Position numbers and translations under genes: made by a program
Assembly: GCF_007988905.1 (NCBI RefSeq)
Contig: NZ_BJVA01000011.1
Location: 1 to 64,000 of the forward strand
DNA: 64,000 bases
Reading direction: 5' to 3'
DNA from: Gluconobacter kanchanaburiensis NBRC 103587
GTDB taxonomy: Bacteria > Pseudomonadota > Alphaproteobacteria > Acetobacterales > Acetobacteraceae
Part shown: in pieces, positions 56,195 through 64,000 of the stretch
Layout of the letters: each line of letters starts with the position of its first letter
Numbering within the stretch: position 1 is the first letter of the stretch
The notes under the pieces: generated by a model
The model's input: the letters and a program-made list of their open reading frames with translations, nothing else
Told to the model about the DNA's origin: nothing
The model's database searches: none

Positions 56195-57090
56195 GCGGGT
56201 TCAGGCTCCTTTATGCCCCAACGGCCCGTGCCGTCAGGGGCGCGCCGGATCACATCTCCGGGGCTCCGCGGCAGGACTGCTAGCGCGTCCCGAACGCGAC
56301 GTCCACCAATGACGTGATCTGGATCAATTTCTGCAAGAGGCTCCAGCACGAAAGCCCGTTCGAACAGACAGACATGCGGCAGTGTCAGAACCCTATCCCG
56401 CACCTCCCGCGTTCCCTGATACAGCAGGTCAATGTCGATCGCCCGCGCGCCCCAGCGCACTCCCGGCATACGCCCCAGATCCGCTTCGATGGTCTTGCAT
56501 GCCCGCAAAACCGCATGAGGTTCCAGCGTCGTCCATCCGGTCACACAGATATTGACGAACGCCGGCTGCTCGACCCCACCCCACGGCGCGCTGTCATAGA
56601 GCGATGACACGTTTGCGATTTCCAGCCCGTCCATCAGAGAGAGACGATCCACCGCCGCCGCAAGAACAGCCTCCCGTTCGCCAAGATTGCTTCCCAGCGA
56701 AAATGCCACCTCTTGAACCCGGGCCTGTTCAACGGCCACCGCCGTTTCCGACACAACATACGGCACCGGTGCGGAAGGCTTGTGAACTGCCACCCGCACC
56801 CACATCACCCGTTCCAGCCGTTCCAGAATAGTGGCGGCGATCCGGCCCGCTACCGTCTCGATGAGCGCAAGCGGCTGTCCCGTCACGATTTCAGACGCGA
56901 TATCACACAGCGTTCCGTAACAGACCGCCTGTTCATAATCATCGGTCGCAATGGCACCGGAAAGATCCGCGCGGATCTCGATATCGACAACGAAACGTTG
57001 CCCGATGCGGGTTTCTTCCGAAAGAACACCATGATACCCGAACAGGCACAGATCCCGCACGAAAACAGATGTCAAAGCTGGCACGATCAT
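56191..57090 (-). CDS. Bifunctional dihydroneopterin aldolase / HPPK (FolB-FolK fusion)
   Basis: 299 residues with two enzymes. Residues 1-120 are FolB ([44 protein letters not shown] and VRVAVHKP). Residues about 128-299 are FolK ([40 protein letters not shown] and the signature [15 protein letters not shown]). Thus the aldolase and 6-hydroxymethyl pterin pyrophosphokinase steps are in one chain. The gene overlaps folP by ATGA upstream and folE by ATGA downstream. Confidence 0.95.
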   Translation of the reverse strand: MIVPALTSVFVRDLCLFGYHGVLSEETRIGQRFVVDIEIRADLSGAIATDDYEQAVCYGTLCDIASEIVTGQPLALIETVAGRIAATILERLERVMWVRVAVHKPSAPVPYVVSETAVAVEQARVQEVAFSLGSNLGEREAVLAAAVDRLSLMDGLEIANVSSLYDSAPWGGVEQPAFVNICVTGWTTLEPHAVLRACKTIEADLGRMPGVRWGARAIDIDLLYQGTREVRDRVLTLPHVCLFERAFVLEPLAEIDPDHVIGGRRVRDALAVLPRSPGDVIRRAPDGTGRWGIKEPEPA

Positions 57091-57923
57091 GGGACACCCT
57101 TCAGAATCTGACGCATCGTCAGCGCGTCGACATGCTCGCGGACGTCATGCACTCTCAGCATCGTCGCCCCCTGCTCGACACCATACAGATGGGTCGCCAA
57201 CGTGCCCGCCAGTCGGTCGGAGGTCGGACGCCCCAAAAAATGCCCGAACATGGATTTGCGTGAAACCCCGAGCAGAACCGGCAGATCATACTCGGCCCGC
57301 AGCTCTCCCAACCGCGCCACGGCCTCCACATTCTGCAACTGCGTTTTGCCAAATCCCACGCCGGGATCCAGCACTACCCGATCGCGTGGCAGACCGGCAC
57401 GCTCAGCATGCTCCAGGGAAGTATCAAAAAACCGACGCCAGTCCGCTCTCAGATCCAGCGCTTCGTCCACAGCATGGCGATTATGCATCACGATAGCCAG
57501 CGCATCCGAATCCGCTACGACGGACGCCATGTCCGCATCAGCCTGAAAGCCCCATACATCGTTGATCACCATCGCACCCGCTTCAAGCGCCCGTCTGGCA
57601 ACGAAGGCTTTGGTCGTATCAATCGAAACCGTCACGCCTTCCGCAACGAGTTCTCCCACGACAGGAGAAAGTCGCGCCCACTCTTCCTCTGCCGGAACCG
57701 GCTCGAAACCCGGCCTCGTGGATTCCCCCCCCACGTCCAGAACGTCTGCCCCGTCGGCAACGAGTGCCCGCCCGTGTTCCAGCGCCGTCTCGGGGCGCAG
57801 AAAACGACCTCCATCAGAAAAAGAATCGGGCGTGACATTCACGATGCCCATCACCACGATATTTCCCTTTTCGGGCTTGCCATATCGCAGCAGATCGAGT
57901 GCTTTCACCACATCCTCTTTCAC
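57087..57923 (-). CDS. folP: Dihydropteroate synthase
   Basis: 278 residues from GTG 57923 with a GGGAGAG SD 7 nt upstream; the frame is open to 57998. It has VVMGIVNVTPDSFSDGGRF (PPi loop), DVLDVGGESTRPG, VSIDTTKAFVARRALEAGA, INDVWGF, VLDPGVGFGKT and LLGVSRKSMFG. It joins DHPP with p-aminobenzoate. This is the sulfonamide target. It follows the EAL protein gene 31 bp on and overlaps folBK by ATGA. Confidence 0.96.
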   Translation of the reverse strand: MKEDVVKALDLLRYGKPEKGNIVVMGIVNVTPDSFSDGGRFLRPETALEHGRALVADGADVLDVGGESTRPGFEPVPAEEEWARLSPVVGELVAEGVTVSIDTTKAFVARRALEAGAMVINDVWGFQADADMASVVADSDALAIVMHNRHAVDEALDLRADWRRFFDTSLEHAERAGLPRDRVVLDPGVGFGKTQLQNVEAVARLGELRAEYDLPVLLGVSRKSMFGHFLGRPTSDRLAGTLATHLYGVEQGATMLRVHDVREHVDALTMRQILKGVP

Positions 57924-57954
57924 TGGAACTCTCCCTGCTCCTTTCGACAATCTG

Positions 57955-60534
57955 TCACCAGCATAACGGAACATCTTCTTCCAATACCGGCCGCCCAAGA
58001 AAAAAACCTTGCGCTTCCGTGCAGCCCTGTTCCCGCAGATGACGGTAATGCTCGGGCGACGAGATGCCCTCCGCCGTCACGCCAATACCCAGATCCATGG
58101 CCAGTTCGATGACATTGCGCACCACGGCCGCACTCCGCGTATCCTGCAACATGTCCTGAATGAACGCCGCGTCCAGCTTGATCTTCGAAAAAGGAAACTG
58201 CCGAAGATACATCAGGCTGGAATATCCCTTTCCGAAATCATCCAGAGCAATCCGGATGCCCTTCCCCTCCAGTTTCCTGAAAGCCTGGCAGGTCTGTGAT
58301 CCTGCCTCGAGCGCACAGGTTTCCGTCAGTTCGAGCTGGAGCCGCATTGGCTCCAGCCCCGTCCTCTCCACAACGGCAAAAATTCGCTCGGCAATATCGG
58401 GGAGAGAGAAATGCGTTGCCGTCATGTTTACCGAAACCCAGAGATCCTCCCGCCAGCGCTGTGCCGTTCGACAGGCGGTTTCCAGCACCCAGAAATCGAA
58501 TTCCAGTCCGTGTCCCGTCTCCATGATCACGTCAATAACCTTCTCAATGGAGAGATGACCGTATGCCGCCCCTTTCCAGCGGCACAGCGCCTCAAATCCA
58601 ATAACCGCTCCGGTCCGGACGTTCACGATCGGCTGATAAACAAGCATAAAAGCTTTCAGACGCAGCGCCTCACGCACATCCCGAAACAGGCTTTTCCGAC
58701 GGATATCAGCCAGGTCATCGGAGGAATCAAAAATACTGTAACGGCCAACCCGCTCCCCACGTGCATCCCCAAGAGCAGTTTCCGCCGCTTCCACCAGGGC
58801 ATCGCCATCTTCTGAACAGGCCACCGCTATGCCAACAGCGGCCTCCAGAACAATCTCTGAACCACTCGGCAGAAAAATCGGCCTGTCCAGCTCCGACAGG
58901 ATGTTCAGGGCCATTGTTTCAAGGTCGGAGTACTTTCGTTCGGAAGGCACATCCACAGCGAATGCAAGATCCATGGGTCCATATCGGGCGATGAACGGCT
59001 CATCAGATACGATCCGCCCCACCAGCCCCCTCACCCGTGACACACTTTCCCACACCGCACAGGCCTGTTCCTCCGGAAGAAATTTACGGAACTCACCTGT
59101 TCTCGTGCCTTCCAACGAAACCAGAACCATTACAAAGACGCGGTGACCCTGCGTCATATCCAGCAAACGGTTCTGTAGCAGCTCCAGACACGCGAGGCGG
59201 TTCGGCAGACCCGTCAGGTCATCGATGCGCACGCGATGGAAATGCTGCTCGCTCAGCCCTTGCATGGCCGTAACGTCGGTCCCGACCCCCCGGTACCCGA
59301 GAAAAGCCCCATCTCTGAACAACGGCTGCCCCGTAAGCTTCCACCAACGGTCGCTCTTCGCCACCCTGACCGTGAGATCCCGGAAAGCGAGCTGGTGACC
59401 AAGAGAATGTCTCAGCCGATATGCCGGAGACAATCCACCTGATGAGGGAAGAGCGGTCTCTGGCGATAGATCTGACAATCCGACCAAAGCGTGGATTGTC
59501 CTGCCAGCAATCTGCGTCTCCTCCTGTCCCAGAGCCCGACAGAGTCCGATGGACGGATTGCGTAGAAGCCCGGTCTCATCCGTCTCCCACAACCATCCCC
59601 CTCCCTGCGGAACAGAGCAGCGCGTAAGAAGCGACAGAATATCCAACTTCTCCCTTTGCCGCAGACGAACGATCTGCGTGCGCCAGAGCAGCCCCTCCAC
59701 AAGCCGGCTGGCACCGACAACGAAAAGCCCGCATGCCATCACCTCAAAAATGAACGACATCGTAAGCAGCATAGACCGGTGGAAGCTCCCCTCGATCACA
59801 GCTCCGAACAGCCCTGCGACAACCGGAATCACCATGATCTCGACAGCTCCACGAACCGGTGCGCAGAGCAGAAGCGGCGCCATGAGGCCGACACATACAC
59901 CAATCGTCAGGAGATGGATCTCCTCCCGGTGCAGGCGGAACGCCATGATGACGAACACAAACCACACACTGCCCAAAATACCATTCAGTCCTCTCAGTGA
60001 TCGCCGCACAAAGCGCGACTCATCGTCTGAAGGAAGACGCAGCTTTCGAAACCGGGGCTGGACGACAACCGACCAGATGAAGATCGGCCCATCGATACCA
60101 AGAACCAGCACTGCCGCCAGCCAGCGATCAGAAGCCCAGACGCCCAGTGCGGCAACCGTCGCACTCAGCGCCTGGGTCAACAAATGCCACGGCAGAAGCA
60201 GGCCAAGCGTTCTGAGATGTCGCACCATGACTGTACGACTCAGATGTACGGGAAGCCGCGAGGCAGAAAACGCGCGTCTCCCGCGCCATTCAGAAACACC
60301 TTTACGGCTCAGGATACAGAAGGTGATCCATCGCAGACCAAGGGAGCGGCGAAACCATCGCCTCACGACGCCATATCGCCGGAGGCGGACATCGTTCCTG
60401 AAGTCTGCCAGTCCCTCCTGACACTCCTCACCACTGGCACTGCCCCCGGCACCAGAACGTCTGTCGTCTGTCATATACCGCCATACCAGTGGAGCATATC
60501 GGGCGCCTGGCTCGCCTGCCGGTCGCATCGGCAA
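57955..60534 (-). CDS. Membrane-bound GGDEF/EAL protein with degenerate GGDEF (predicted c-di-GMP phosphodiesterase)
   Basis: 859 residues (start ATG 60534 or ATG 60474). About six membrane helices lie between residues 105 and 285. A PAS-like domain follows (GWLWETDETGLLRNPS). The GGDEF domain (VRIDDLTGLPNRLACLELL) has YGPMDLAF in place of the GGDEF loop, so no cyclase activity is expected. The EAL domain is complete: FEALCRW, VNMTATHFS, LELTETCAL, IALDDFGKGYSSL, IKLDAAF, AEGISS and QGFFLGRP. It would degrade c-di-GMP. It sits upstream of folP on the same strand. Confidence 0.9.
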   Translation of the reverse strand: MPMRPAGEPGARYAPLVWRYMTDDRRSGAGGSASGEECQEGLADFRNDVRLRRYGVVRRWFRRSLGLRWITFCILSRKGVSEWRGRRAFSASRLPVHLSRTVMVRHLRTLGLLLPWHLLTQALSATVAALGVWASDRWLAAVLVLGIDGPIFIWSVVVQPRFRKLRLPSDDESRFVRRSLRGLNGILGSVWFVFVIMAFRLHREEIHLLTIGVCVGLMAPLLLCAPVRGAVEIMVIPVVAGLFGAVIEGSFHRSMLLTMSFIFEVMACGLFVVGASRLVEGLLWRTQIVRLRQREKLDILSLLTRCSVPQGGGWLWETDETGLLRNPSIGLCRALGQEETQIAGRTIHALVGLSDLSPETALPSSGGLSPAYRLRHSLGHQLAFRDLTVRVAKSDRWWKLTGQPLFRDGAFLGYRGVGTDVTAMQGLSEQHFHRVRIDDLTGLPNRLACLELLQNRLLDMTQGHRVFVMVLVSLEGTRTGEFRKFLPEEQACAVWESVSRVRGLVGRIVSDEPFIARYGPMDLAFAVDVPSERKYSDLETMALNILSELDRPIFLPSGSEIVLEAAVGIAVACSEDGDALVEAAETALGDARGERVGRYSIFDSSDDLADIRRKSLFRDVREALRLKAFMLVYQPIVNVRTGAVIGFEALCRWKGAAYGHLSIEKVIDVIMETGHGLEFDFWVLETACRTAQRWREDLWVSVNMTATHFSLPDIAERIFAVVERTGLEPMRLQLELTETCALEAGSQTCQAFRKLEGKGIRIALDDFGKGYSSLMYLRQFPFSKIKLDAAFIQDMLQDTRSAAVVRNVIELAMDLGIGVTAEGISSPEHYRHLREQGCTEAQGFFLGRPVLEEDVPLCW

Positions 60535-60648
60535 ACATCCTGAATCCTGTAGACCATAACCACAAAAGGCCTAGTACGGGAACCTCGGCATCATCGTCGT
60601 GTTCTCAGATCCCTGACGACTTCCGTTTCCATAAAGGGAAGAGAAACG

Positions 60649-60831
60649 ATGTCCGGTATTAACGACACATCTTTTGAAGGCGAGGACCACAAATACCGCG
60701 TGGCAACAGAACAGGCCCGAGCCGCGCTTCATGCACGCGATATCGGGGACGCTACTCTGGCAGAACATCTGCTAGACGAGGCCAGCCAAGGACCCGGACG
60801 CTGTGACCCATGTTCTGCAACTCAAAAATAA
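60649..60831 (+). CDS. Small protein, unknown function
   Basis: 60 residues with a good SD (GGGAAGAG, 5 nt before ATG). It is helical and charged (HKYRVATEQARAALHARDIGD, then ATLAEHLLDEASQ) and ends in a Cys pair (RCDPCSATQK). No family is recognised. It stands alone, divergent from the EAL gene. The SD and codon use support a real gene, but length makes this unsure. Confidence 0.48.
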   Translation: MSGINDTSFEGEDHKYRVATEQARAALHARDIGDATLAEHLLDEASQGPGRCDPCSATQK

Positions 60832-60904
60832 CATTGGCTTCAGCAGAGCTCATGACGTCGCCAGGCCCGCTTCGGACGAAGACGCCACACCCTTCAACCG
60901 GATT

Positions 60905-60971
60905 CTGCCGCTCCTTCACCTGCAGGCATCGTCGACGGGAATGGCGATGCCTGCAGGTGAAGGAGCGGCAG
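60905..60971. repeat. Perfect 26-bp inverted repeat (long hairpin)
   Basis: The arms at 60905-60930 and 60946-60971 are exact reverse complements over 26 bp (from CTGCCGCTCC to TGCAGGCATC and back), with a 15-nt spacer. No T-tract follows on either strand, so it is not a standard terminator. It lies in the 173-bp gap between the small gene and the DsbA-like gene, about 33 bp after the stop codon of the latter. It could be a dispersed palindromic element, a stability hairpin or a protein-binding site. Confidence 0.85.
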
Positions 60972-61004
60972 CAAAAAGCACTGACGCCCCGCCGGGACAA
61001 AACT

Positions 61005-61763
61005 CTATCCCCTGCGGGCCCGGTCCAGGAAGGCATCCATCTGATCGGGCTCGAGCGCTCCCGGGGCAACCGCAGCAGTTCCGAAAATGAAGGTTGGGGT
61101 GCCATCAAGACCAACACTTCGTCCCTGATCAAGATTGGTGTTGATCAGGGCAATGGTCTGAGGCGAATCCATGTCGGCCGTCAATTTTTTTGGATCAATG
61201 CCGTTGGCTCTGGCGAGCTCGACGATCCGTTCCATGCTTGGCTTGGTGGTATCTTCCATCAATACCTTGCGCATAACTTCGTATTTGCCCTGGGCACTGG
61301 CAGCAAAAATGGCCCGTGTATCAAGAACGCTGTTACTGCCCAGAACCGGCACAACCTTTTCCACAAGCCGAACATCAGGATGGCGGCTGAGGAAACTGTC
61401 CACTTCGCCCATCATCGACCGGCAGTATGAACAGCGCGGGTCATAGAACTCCACAACTGTCAGCTTCCCATGCGGGTTGCCCCGGATGGCGAAATCGGGA
61501 GCGGTCTGCAATTCCGTCTGATGAGCCCTCACAGCAGCCAGTGTCGAATCCTGTTTCTGTTCCTCCGCTTTTTCACGGATGGAGCGAATGGCATCAGTGA
61601 GAATGCTCGGATCATTCTGCAGAGCGTCGCGCATGATGCCGACAATTTCCGCCCGCTGGGCCGGTGTGAAGGAAGAAGCTGGCGCACCCACTGCCTGACC
61701 ACCTGTAAAAAAGGCCAGTCCGGCGACAGCGGCACAGGCTGTGGCAAGAAATTGATGTCTCAA
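61005..61763 (-). CDS. Exported DsbA-family thioredoxin-fold protein
   Basis: 252 residues from TTG 61763 with GGAG 8 nt upstream. Signal peptide (FLATACAAVAGLAFFTGGQA), an N-terminal helical stretch (about 30-80, RAEIVGIMRDALQNDPSIL), then the thioredoxin fold with CSYC in VEFYDPRCSYCRSMM, a helical insert and the cis-Pro in GLDGTPTFIFG. It resembles the Com1/DsbA-like oxidoreductases, probably making or reshuffling disulfides in the periplasm. It diverges from the GGT-like gene. Confidence 0.92.
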   Translation of the reverse strand: MRHQFLATACAAVAGLAFFTGGQAVGAPASSFTPAQRAEIVGIMRDALQNDPSILTDAIRSIREKAEEQKQDSTLAAVRAHQTELQTAPDFAIRGNPHGKLTVVEFYDPRCSYCRSMMGEVDSFLSRHPDVRLVEKVVPVLGSNSVLDTRAIFAASAQGKYEVMRKVLMEDTTKPSMERIVELARANGIDPKKLTADMDSPQTIALINTNLDQGRSVGLDGTPTFIFGTAAVAPGALEPDQMDAFLDRARRG

Positions 61764-61993
61764 CGACGTGGCTCCGGATCAGCTGATTGGGAAGTGGTCC
61801 CAGAGACGTACGTCATAAAGAACGTCTCCGGTAAAGAGAAGACACCAACTCGCCCCTCCCACAAACCTGAGATTACCGTTATGAGGGAACGATAGCCGGA
61901 TCGGATCCACGGCGCAGCGCTGTCTGCCCGAGCCCGTTACCCGCCAAGGCCACGAGGCCGGACAGTCGTGACCAGACATTGGAGAAACGCCAG

Positions 61994-63415
61994 GTGGCGC
62001 ATCGTCAGCACCAGATTTCCAGCCCGGACGCCCAGCAGGGCCGTCGCGCGTCTTCCCGCTTTCCGGCCTCGCTGATGGCCACGGCCGCTTGCAGCCTTCT
62101 GCTAGGGGCATGCTCCTGGATCCCGGGGTCACATTTTATCAGCAGCAATGAAACTGCGGCTCCGTCCGGCGGCAGTATCGGCACTGTGGTTGCTGATGAA
62201 CCCCAGGCTGCGCTGGTTGGGCATGACGTTCTGGCGCGCGGCGGCAACGCCGCCGATGCTGCCACGGCGACGGCTCTGGCGCTGGGCGTTACCCTGCCGT
62301 CCCGCGCATCTTTCGGTGGCGGTGGCGCCTGCCTGATCAGCCGCCCCGGAGAAACCGCACAGACGATCGCCTTTCTGCCTCGTGCCGGCACCAGCAAGGG
62401 CGGCGACCGTCCCGCAGGAACAGCGGCCAGCTTTCGCGGCCTGTATCTGATGCAGCTCCATTATGGCACCGTCGAGTTCAACGATCTGATTGCACCGGCC
62501 CTGAACCTCGCAAGCACCGGCATTACCGTCAGCCGTGCTCTGGCTTCCGATCTCGCCGCCGTTCGCCCGGCCCTGCTGGCAGATGAAAACGCCCGCGCCA
62601 TTTTTGGACGTGGTGAGAGCGGCATACTGGTTGCGGGCGACAGTCTGGCACAGCCCCGTCTTGCCGGCTTTCTCGAGCGGATCAGGGTCGCGGGCGTTGG
62701 CGATCTTTACAACGGCGCCCTCGCCGACGTTTACACCACTGCGGTGCAGAAAGCGGGGGGAGCCATCAATGACGATGATATGCGCCAGACCCTTCCCCTC
62801 CAGACGGATGCACTGGTCAGCCGGCAGGGTGGAATGGATGCCTCATTTGTCGCTCCGCCCGCGGATGGTGGTCTGGGAGCGGCTCTGCGCTACACCACCG
62901 GTACGTCCGGACAAGGCGCAGTCGCTGCTTGGCGGGCGTCGTCAGGCGACAAGACACTGGCTGCAGCCCAGGCTGCCCTCAATGGTGGCCGCGCAGGCAA
63001 TGGCAGCCTTCCAGCCCTCCCCGCTTCAACATCGTTTGTCGTGACAGACCATTCCGGAATGGCAGTCGCCTGCGCCCTAAGCGAGAACAATCTCTTTGGA
63101 ACAGGCCGCATTGCCGGTAGCACGGGTGTCGTCATCGGTGCATCCCCCGCCCGTACGCCACAGCCTCTCCTGACCGCAGCCGTCCTTCGTGATCAGCGCA
63201 GTCTACGGGCCGTCATCGCTGCCTCCGGGCAGAACGAAGCTGCCGATGCAGTTGGCGATGCCCTTCGCACTGCAGCACGTAACACTCCGGTTCCGCATGA
63301 AGGAACGGGACGGCTCAATGTCATCCTCTGCCATGGAAACGATTCCTGCCGCGGCTCCACGGATCCGCGCGCAGCAGGCCTCGCCGCCGGAACCACGAAC
63401 GACACCCACAACTGA
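61994..63415 (+). CDS. Divergent gamma-glutamyltransferase-family lipoprotein
   Basis: 473 residues from GTG 61994 with GGAG 9 nt upstream. After about 28 polar residues comes a lipobox (SLLLGAC). GGT marks: VLARGGNAADAATATALALG, then FGGGGACLISRP. The usual site of self-cleavage (TTH-x-S-V-V-D) reads STSFVVTD here, with Ser345 at the nucleophile place and Ser347 for His. Real GGTs are about 550-580 residues. It may be a proenzyme with Ser nucleophile or a non-processing relative. The 230-bp gap upstream holds its promoter and that of the DsbA-like gene. Confidence 0.85.
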   Translation: MAHRQHQISSPDAQQGRRASSRFPASLMATAACSLLLGACSWIPGSHFISSNETAAPSGGSIGTVVADEPQAALVGHDVLARGGNAADAATATALALGVTLPSRASFGGGGACLISRPGETAQTIAFLPRAGTSKGGDRPAGTAASFRGLYLMQLHYGTVEFNDLIAPALNLASTGITVSRALASDLAAVRPALLADENARAIFGRGESGILVAGDSLAQPRLAGFLERIRVAGVGDLYNGALADVYTTAVQKAGGAINDDDMRQTLPLQTDALVSRQGGMDASFVAPPADGGLGAALRYTTGTSGQGAVAAWRASSGDKTLAAAQAALNGGRAGNGSLPALPASTSFVVTDHSGMAVACALSENNLFGTGRIAGSTGVVIGASPARTPQPLLTAAVLRDQRSLRAVIAASGQNEAADAVGDALRTAARNTPVPHEGTGRLNVILCHGNDSCRGSTDPRAAGLAAGTTNDTHN

Positions 63416-63421
63416 TCAGAC

Positions 63422-63455
63422 AGACCCCGCAGTTTATTCCGGAAATGCGGGGTCT
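63422..63455 (+). terminator. Hairpin after the GGT-like gene
   Basis: AGACCCCGCA (63422-63431) and TGCGGGGTCT (63446-63455) form a perfect 10-bp stem with a 14-nt loop, 6 nt after the stop. The following CTCTTCT is only a weak T-tract. Probable terminator between convergent genes. Confidence 0.65.
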
Positions 63456-63474
63456 CTTCTGAAGCTCAATACAG

Positions 63475-64000
63475 CTACCCTGTAAAACTTCGCACCAGAC
63501 TCCCCGCCACCAGAGACCATCCGTCGACAACGACGAAAAAGATCAATTTGAACGGCAAAGATACGGTACTTGGTGGCAACATCATCATACCGAGGCTCAT
63601 CAAAACGCTGGATACAACCAGATCGATGACAAGAAACGGCAGATAAAGCAGGAACCCCATCTCAAAACCGCGCCGCAGTTCTCCAATCATGAACGCCGGA
63701 ACCAGAACGCGCCACGGCGTGTCGGTAATCTTCGCAGGCGGCTTCTCATGCGCGATATTCAGGAACGTCGCCACATCTGCTGGCCGGGCCGTCGCAGCCA
63801 TGAAGTCATGAAACGGCTGAGCCGCAGCCGTCAGGCCTTCCATTTCTCCGACACGGCCCGCCATCATTGGTTCGATGCCCGCATCCCACGACTTCTGGAG
63901 TGTGGGTTGCATCACGAAAAGTGTCAGAAACAGCGCTAGACCGATCAGAACCGTATTGGGAGGCGTTCCCTGGGCCCCAAGCGCACTGCGAAGCAGTGAC
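63475..64000 (-). CDS. fliP: Flagellar biosynthesis protein FliP, C-terminal part (cut by window edge)
   Basis: About 174 residues are visible; the frame enters from beyond the right edge. Visible motifs are LGAQGTPPNTVLIGLALFLT, then PFHDFMAATARPADVATFL, VLVPAFMIGELRRGFEMGF, LVIDLVVSSVLMSLGMMMLPP and VSLPFKLIFFVVVDGWSLVAG, all typical of FliP. It is part of the FliPQR export gate of the flagellar type III system. It shows that the che operon here works with a flagellum. FliP is normally about 245 residues, so the first 70 or so are missing. Confidence 0.95.
   Translation of the reverse strand, partial: SLLRSALGAQGTPPNTVLIGLALFLTLFVMQPTLQKSWDAGIEPMMAGRVGEMEGLTAAAQPFHDFMAATARPADVATFLNIAHEKPPAKITDTPWRVLVPAFMIGELRRGFEMGFLLYLPFLVIDLVVSSVLMSLGMMMLPPSTVSLPFKLIFFVVVDGWSLVAGSLVRSFTG

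Overview
The window is 64 kb of a GC-rich chromosome. It most likely comes from an acetic acid bacterium (Acetobacteraceae, Gluconobacter or a close relative). This is an inference from the alphaproteobacterial order rimP-nusA-ylxR-infB-rbfA-truB-rpsO-pnp, an alphaproteobacterial-style che operon, a DUF1489 protein, a class I fructose-bisphosphate aldolase, a Hint_2-domain protein of the kind common in Acetobacteraceae, and the general look of the proteins. There is one tRNA (Asp, GTC). I saw no transposase, integrase, CRISPR array or prophage. Both ends cut a gene: rsmB at the left and fliP at the right.

Layout. 1-4.4 kb: rsmB (partial) diverges from yggS, then kup and hemW. 4.4-7.6 kb: exported nucleoside hydrolase, DUF1489 protein, exported tandem-VOC protein and a Gly-rich lipoprotein. 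7.6-11 kb: FUSC-type exporter and a nitronate-monooxygenase-like flavoprotein. 11-20.9 kb: the reverse-strand RNA and translation cluster, preceded by an attenuator-like hairpin. 21-23.9 kb: a three-gene cassette encoding a membrane-anchored Clp/Hsp100-type AAA+ ATPase between two bitopic membrane proteins with no recognised family. This is the best candidate for an undescribed system. 23.9-26.2 kb: amino-acid ABC importer with a fused binding protein and permease. 26.4-31.1 kb: ccmAB and a tricorn-like S41 protease. 31.2-41 kb: cytochrome b561, a VTT-domain protein, an AT-rich gap with a Hint-domain protein, a soluble lytic transglycosylase, a UDG-superfamily protein, a TPR protein, ispE and a small unknown gene. 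41-48.3 kb: a nine-gene che operon (mcp-STAS-cheY-cheA-cheW-cheR-cheB-cheY-unknown). 48.4-64 kb: retropepsin-like lipoprotein, tRNA-Asp, polysaccharide ABC exporter (wzm/wzt), queECD, fructose-bisphosphate aldolase, a folate cluster (folP-folBK-folE) with an acetyltransferase, an EAL protein, a DsbA-like protein, a divergent gamma-glutamyltransferase and fliP.

How the genes work together. Genes are densely packed, with many ATGA overlaps and several TTGA overlaps, so translational coupling is probably widespread. QueE, QueC and QueD make preQ0. FolE also makes dihydroneopterin triphosphate, the QueD substrate, so the folate and queuosine blocks share a precursor. The che operon and fliP point to a motile cell. 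The EAL protein suggests c-di-GMP turnover, which often affects motility.

Methods. Everything here was read by eye. Family names come from motif recognition and no database search was run. Start codons were reassigned where a Shine-Dalgarno match or gene overlap favoured another start, and each such case is stated.
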